From NCBI GenBank assembly GCA_030538335.1, contig JAUNUE010000003.1, positions 2,208-25,947 on the forward strand: DNA of 23,740 bases. The letters are read 5' to 3'. The position numbers and the translations under genes are program-made. Within the stretch, counting starts at the first letter, position 1. Each line of letters starts with the position of its first letter. The DNA comes from Allobrachymonas sp. (GTDB lineage: Bacteria; Pseudomonadota; Gammaproteobacteria; Burkholderiales; Burkholderiaceae_C). The notes beneath the pieces were generated by a model. That model ran no database searches, was not told where the DNA came from, and saw nothing but the letters and a program-made list of their open reading frames with translations. Positions 21,063 to 23,740 of the stretch are shown here, one piece after another.

Positions 21063-21940
21063 GCTGCCGAAGAAGGGGCTGATTTGCGGATTCGAGCAGC
21101 TAAAGGCTCCCACACCGGCACCAGCCCCGTAGGCAGGGGCGGCAGGGCGCCGAGTTCGCAGCGGTTTTCTTCAGGACAGTGAAAGTCGCTGCCGCACGAG
21201 GCATACAGCCCGCGTTGTTGGGCCAGTGCAGCAAAATGGGCTGATTCTGCGGGGCTGTGGGCTGAAGTGACCACTTCCACTCCCTGGCCGCCCAGCGCCA
21301 CAAAGTCATCGAAAAACGCCTGCTCTTGCGCAGGGGTGAGGTCGTAACGCGCCGGATGCGCCACCACGGCCATGCCGCCTGCCGCGTGGATCCAGCCCAA
21401 GGCGTCAGGCAGGCTTGCCCACTGGTGCGGCACAAAGCCGGGTTTGCCTTCTTTCAGGTAGAGATAAAACACTTCGCCCATGCTGCGGCACACGCCCGCA
21501 TCGACGAGGTGGCGCGCCAAATGCGAGCGCGAGACCAGTTCGGGGTTGCCCACGTATTTGAGGGCGCCTTGCCACACGCCGGGGATGCCGATTTTCTCAA
21601 GCTGCGCGGCCATGGCCTGGCCGCGTTCCACCCGGCCGTTGCGGGTGCGGCGCAGGCCTTCGACCAGCTCCGAGTGGTTTTCGTCCACGCCCAAACCAAC
21701 GATATGGATGGTCTTGTCCTGCCAGGTTACGGAAATTTCCACGCCCGACAGAAAAGGCAAACCCAGCGTGCTGGCGGCTGCGGCGGCTTCGGCAACGCCG
21801 CCCACTTCGTCGTGGTCAGTCAGTGCCCACAAATCCACGCCGCGCTCGTGTGCGCGCTGCGCCAGCCAGGTGGGGCTGCGCGTGCCGTCAGACACGATGG
21901 AGTGGCAATGCAGGTCGGGGCGCTGGGGCGGCACGGGCAT
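21047..21940 (-). CDS. PHP-domain phosphoesterase (YciV/TrpH, 3',5'-nucleoside bisphosphate phosphatase-like)
   Basis: A 297-aa metal-dependent hydrolase of the PHP family. Ligand motifs are in order: DLHCHS (D9, H11, H13), LTDHDE (41-45), HPARYD (about residue 195) and GSDFHCP (about 254). Characterised relatives remove the 3'-phosphate of pAp-type nucleotides and trim RNA as 5'-3' exonucleases (RNase AM), including maturation of rRNA 5' ends. The start ATG at 21940 is 15 bases after the polyprenyl synthase stop, suggesting co-transcription. The 3' end overlaps hemB by 16 bases tail to tail. The name TrpH is historical; no trp gene is nearby. Confidence 0.9.
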   Translation of the reverse strand: MPVPPQRPDLHCHSIVSDGTRSPTWLAQRAHERGVDLWALTDHDEVGGVAEAAAAASTLGLPFLSGVEISVTWQDKTIHIVGLGVDENHSELVEGLRRTRNGRVERGQAMAAQLEKIGIPGVWQGALKYVGNPELVSRSHLARHLVDAGVCRSMGEVFYLYLKEGKPGFVPHQWASLPDALGWIHAAGGMAVVAHPARYDLTPAQEQAFFDDFVALGGQGVEVVTSAHSPAESAHFAALAQQRGLYASCGSDFHCPEENRCELGALPPLPTGLVPVWEPLAARIRKSAPSSAAQPTN

Positions 21941-21955
21941 GCTAAAAGAGCAGCA

Positions 21956-22954
21956 TCAAGCCGTGCGGTCTTGCAGCGATACGGCCAGTTCGCGCAAGGT
22001 CTGGGTGTAGATGTTGTCGGGCATGTGGGTCAGCGTAGATACAGCCAGTTCGGCCTGCTTACGCGCCTGCTCGCGTGCGGCCTGCAAGGCGCCGCTGTCG
22101 CGCACGATCTGCAGCACCTGTTGCAGCAGGTCGGGGCTGACGGTGGCCGCCTGCTCCGCTTGCGATTGCGCTACCGCATCGCGCAGCACGGCGGTTTGTG
22201 CGGGCGTACCCATGCGCAACGCGAGGATCAGCGGCAGCGTGGGTTTGCCTTCGCGCAAATCGCCGCCGAGGTTTTTGCCCAAAGCATCAACGGTGCCGTC
22301 GTAATCGAGCACATCGTCGATGATCTGGAAGGCCGTGCCCACCGCCCGCCCGTAAGCCGCGCATTGCTGCTCGCGCTCTGCCGTGCTGCCTGCCAGCACT
22401 GCACCCAGGCGCGCACTGGCTTCAAACAGCTTGGCCGTTTTGGCATTGATCACGCGCAGGTACCCGGCCTCGTCCACGTTGATATCGCCCAGGTGCATGA
22501 GTTGCAGCACCTCGCCCTCGGCGATGGTGTTGGTCGCGTCGGCGAGGATTTGCATCACGCGCAAGTCCTGCACCTCCACCATCATCTGGAAGGCGCGTGA
22601 ATACAGAAAGTCGCCGACCAGCACGCTGGCCGGGTTGCCGAACTGGGCATTGGCCGTGGGCAGGCCGCGGCGCAGAATCGATTCGTCCACCACATCGTCG
22701 TGCAGCAGCGTGGCCGTGTGGATGAACTCCACCACCGCTGCCAGCCGGTGGTGGTGCACGCCGGTGTAACCCAGCGCACCTGCTACCAACAACAGCAGAG
22801 CCGGGCGCAAACGCTTGCCGCCCGCCTGGATCAGGTACTGCGACACCTCGGCCACCAGCGGCACCCCTGTGTGCAGGCTGTCGTAGATCAGGCGGTCAAC
22901 GGCCTGCGTGTCGGCAGCAATCGCCGGAAAAACAGAAGGAGAAGGCGCGCGCAA
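21956..22954 (-). CDS. ispB: Polyprenyl (octaprenyl) diphosphate synthase
   Basis: A 332-aa trans-prenyltransferase that builds the C40-type side chain of ubiquinone from farnesyl diphosphate and isopentenyl diphosphate. Both aspartate-rich motifs are intact: LLHDDVVDES (first DDxxD) and IIDDVLDYDG (second), along with GGKRLRP near the start and KTAKLFEAS between. The chosen TTG at 22954 has AGGAA eight bases upstream and gives a length close to E. coli IspB (323 aa). A TTG at 23017 would add 21 low-complexity residues (MPPVVPAAAAP...) and has no ribosome-binding site, but it cannot be excluded. The PHP gene follows. rplU-rpmA-obg, often beside ispB, are absent here. Chain length (C40) is inferred from lineage. 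Confidence 0.92.
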   Translation of the reverse strand: MRAPSPSVFPAIAADTQAVDRLIYDSLHTGVPLVAEVSQYLIQAGGKRLRPALLLLVAGALGYTGVHHHRLAAVVEFIHTATLLHDDVVDESILRRGLPTANAQFGNPASVLVGDFLYSRAFQMMVEVQDLRVMQILADATNTIAEGEVLQLMHLGDINVDEAGYLRVINAKTAKLFEASARLGAVLAGSTAEREQQCAAYGRAVGTAFQIIDDVLDYDGTVDALGKNLGGDLREGKPTLPLILALRMGTPAQTAVLRDAVAQSQAEQAATVSPDLLQQVLQIVRDSGALQAAREQARKQAELAVSTLTHMPDNIYTQTLRELAVSLQDRTA

Positions 22955-23042
22955 GGGCCGGGTTCCTGTGATGGGTGAGATGGAAGGCGCGGCTGCAGCC
23001 GGTACAACTGGCGGCAACGGCGAATGGATGAAGTAACAATTG

Positions 23043-23048
23043 ATTATA
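23043..23048 (-). promoter_or_regulatory. -10 element of a likely ispB promoter
   Basis: On the minus strand the block reads TATAAT exactly, about 90 bases upstream of the preferred ispB start, in AT-rich surroundings (CAAATCTATAATCAATTG). No good -35 box was found at 16-18 bases, so an activator or weak promoter is possible. The gene-free stretch 22955-23241 otherwise shows nothing recognisable. Confidence 0.4.
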
Positions 23049-23241
23049 GATTTGCTGCGCGGCCTTCTGCCGCAAAATGCAGGCAGATGTCCAATCCCCG
23101 TGCCGCTCTGCTACAGTTTCGGGCGCGCTGCAGGCGTGGACTCTGTGCGCCCGCAAAGCAAAACCGCACCCAATGCCTGTTTTGCCTGCATTTTGTTGTT
23201 TCTGCATTCAATTGCCGTCATTTGTAGTCATCTTGCCAACC

Positions 23242-23740
23242 GTGCCCGACCTCCCCGCCCCGCCCCGGCCTGATGCCGATACCCCGGACGCCTCTATGCC
23301 AGCCCCGCCTGCAGGCGCGCAGCCCGATTGGTTGTACGTGCATGGCATGGATCTTGACGCGCAAGGCGTGGCGCACAAGCCCGATGCCAAGGTGGTTTTC
23401 ATCGAAGGTGCCCTGCCGCAAGAGTGGGTCAGCGCCCAGACGCGGCGCAGCAAAAACAACTGGGAAGCGGCCACGCTCACCGCCATCCACAAAGAGTCAT
23501 CCCAGCGCGTGGTGCCGCAGTGCCCGCACTTTGGCCTGCACCCAGGCGCGTGTGGCGGTTGCAAGATGCAGCATCTGCATGCGGCTGCGCAAGTTGCCAC
23601 AAAGCAACGCGTACTTGAAGACAACCTCTGGCACCTGGGAAAATGCAAACCCGAACAGGTGCTGCGTGCCATCCACGGGCCGAACTGGGGCTACCGCTGG
23701 CGTGCGCGCCTGTCGGTGCGGCACGTGGTCAAGAAAGGCG
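23242..23740 (+). CDS. rlmD: 23S rRNA (uracil-5-)-methyltransferase RlmD, N-terminal part
   Basis: The frame is open to the right edge, so only the first ~166 residues are seen. A TRAM RNA-binding domain comes first (DWLYVHGMDLDAQGVAH...VVFIEGALP...VVPQ), then the iron-sulphur motif CPHFGLHPGACGGCKMQHL, the C-x-n-C-x2-C arrangement of the [4Fe-4S] cluster in RlmD/RumA, followed by Q-KQRVLEDNL and YRWRARLSVRHVVKKG. This enzyme methylates U1939 of 23S rRNA (E. coli numbering). The catalytic SAM domain lies outside the window, so RlmC or TrmA-like paralogues cannot be fully excluded. The start is uncertain: GTG at 23242 or ATG at 23296; no clear ribosome-binding site for either. Confidence 0.88.
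   Translation, partial: MPDLPAPPRPDADTPDASMPAPPAGAQPDWLYVHGMDLDAQGVAHKPDAKVVFIEGALPQEWVSAQTRRSKNNWEAATLTAIHKESSQRVVPQCPHFGLHPGACGGCKMQHLHAAAQVATKQRVLEDNLWHLGKCKPEQVLRAIHGPNWGYRWRARLSVRHVVKKG

Overview
The window comes from a high-GC betaproteobacterial chromosome, most likely Burkholderiales (Comamonadaceae-like). The evidence is the protein styles: a magnesium-type HemB, a LysR regulator divergent from a pirin, a seven-gene Mrp antiporter operon, and chromosomal ParA/ParB. The call rests on recalled family features, not on a database search. Most of the window is ordinary core and housekeeping sequence; the accessory-looking part is about 15.3-17.2 kb.

Layout. 1-1310 (minus): a Fur-box-controlled ferric-iron ABC importer, with the binding protein followed by the start of a permease that runs off the left edge. 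1384-3106 (minus): parA-parB. 3107-3653: a divergent spacer with a near-consensus sigma70 promoter and a long structured leader, serving an OFA-type (oxalate/formate antiporter-like) MFS transporter at 3654-5093. A strong terminator at 5147-5174 separates it from a convergent LysR regulator (5227-6159), which is divergent from a pirin-family dioxygenase (6277-6978) across a dyad operator. Then come cytochrome b561 (7294-7854), dCTP deaminase (8110-8679, minus), a MITE-like repeat (8827-8924) and a NUDIX hydrolase (8952-9467).

9650-15337 (plus): mrpA-B-C-D-E-F-G, a multisubunit Na+(K+)/H+ antiporter. All six gene junctions are 4-base start/stop overlaps, so the subunits are presumably translated in a coupled way. 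MrpE is unusually short.

15331-17155: a small island bounded by two inverted 91-bp palindromic (REPIN-like) elements. It holds a two-gene module: a membrane-anchored protein of unknown function, and an 86-aa fragment that resembles the N-terminus of a larger lipase/RTX-type protein. The fragment stops exactly at the edge of a third, different palindromic element. The module turns visibly AT-richer in its second half. It is the best candidate for horizontally acquired or degenerating effector-type material, but function is inference.

17169-18353 (minus): acetyl-CoA acetyltransferase. 18519-21062 (plus): cobS, a cobC-like phosphatase and hemB, a tetrapyrrole-related run. 21047-22954 (minus): a polyprenyl diphosphate synthase and a PHP-domain phosphoesterase, the latter overlapping hemB tail to tail. 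23242-end (plus): the start of rlmD, an Fe-S 23S rRNA m5U methyltransferase.

No tRNA, rRNA, CRISPR array, complete insertion sequence or phage gene was seen. The most interesting unexplained signals are the structured 5' leader of the MFS transporter, ending its core in a U-tract (3445-3567), and the palindromic repeats that supply the stop codons of the genes they abut.
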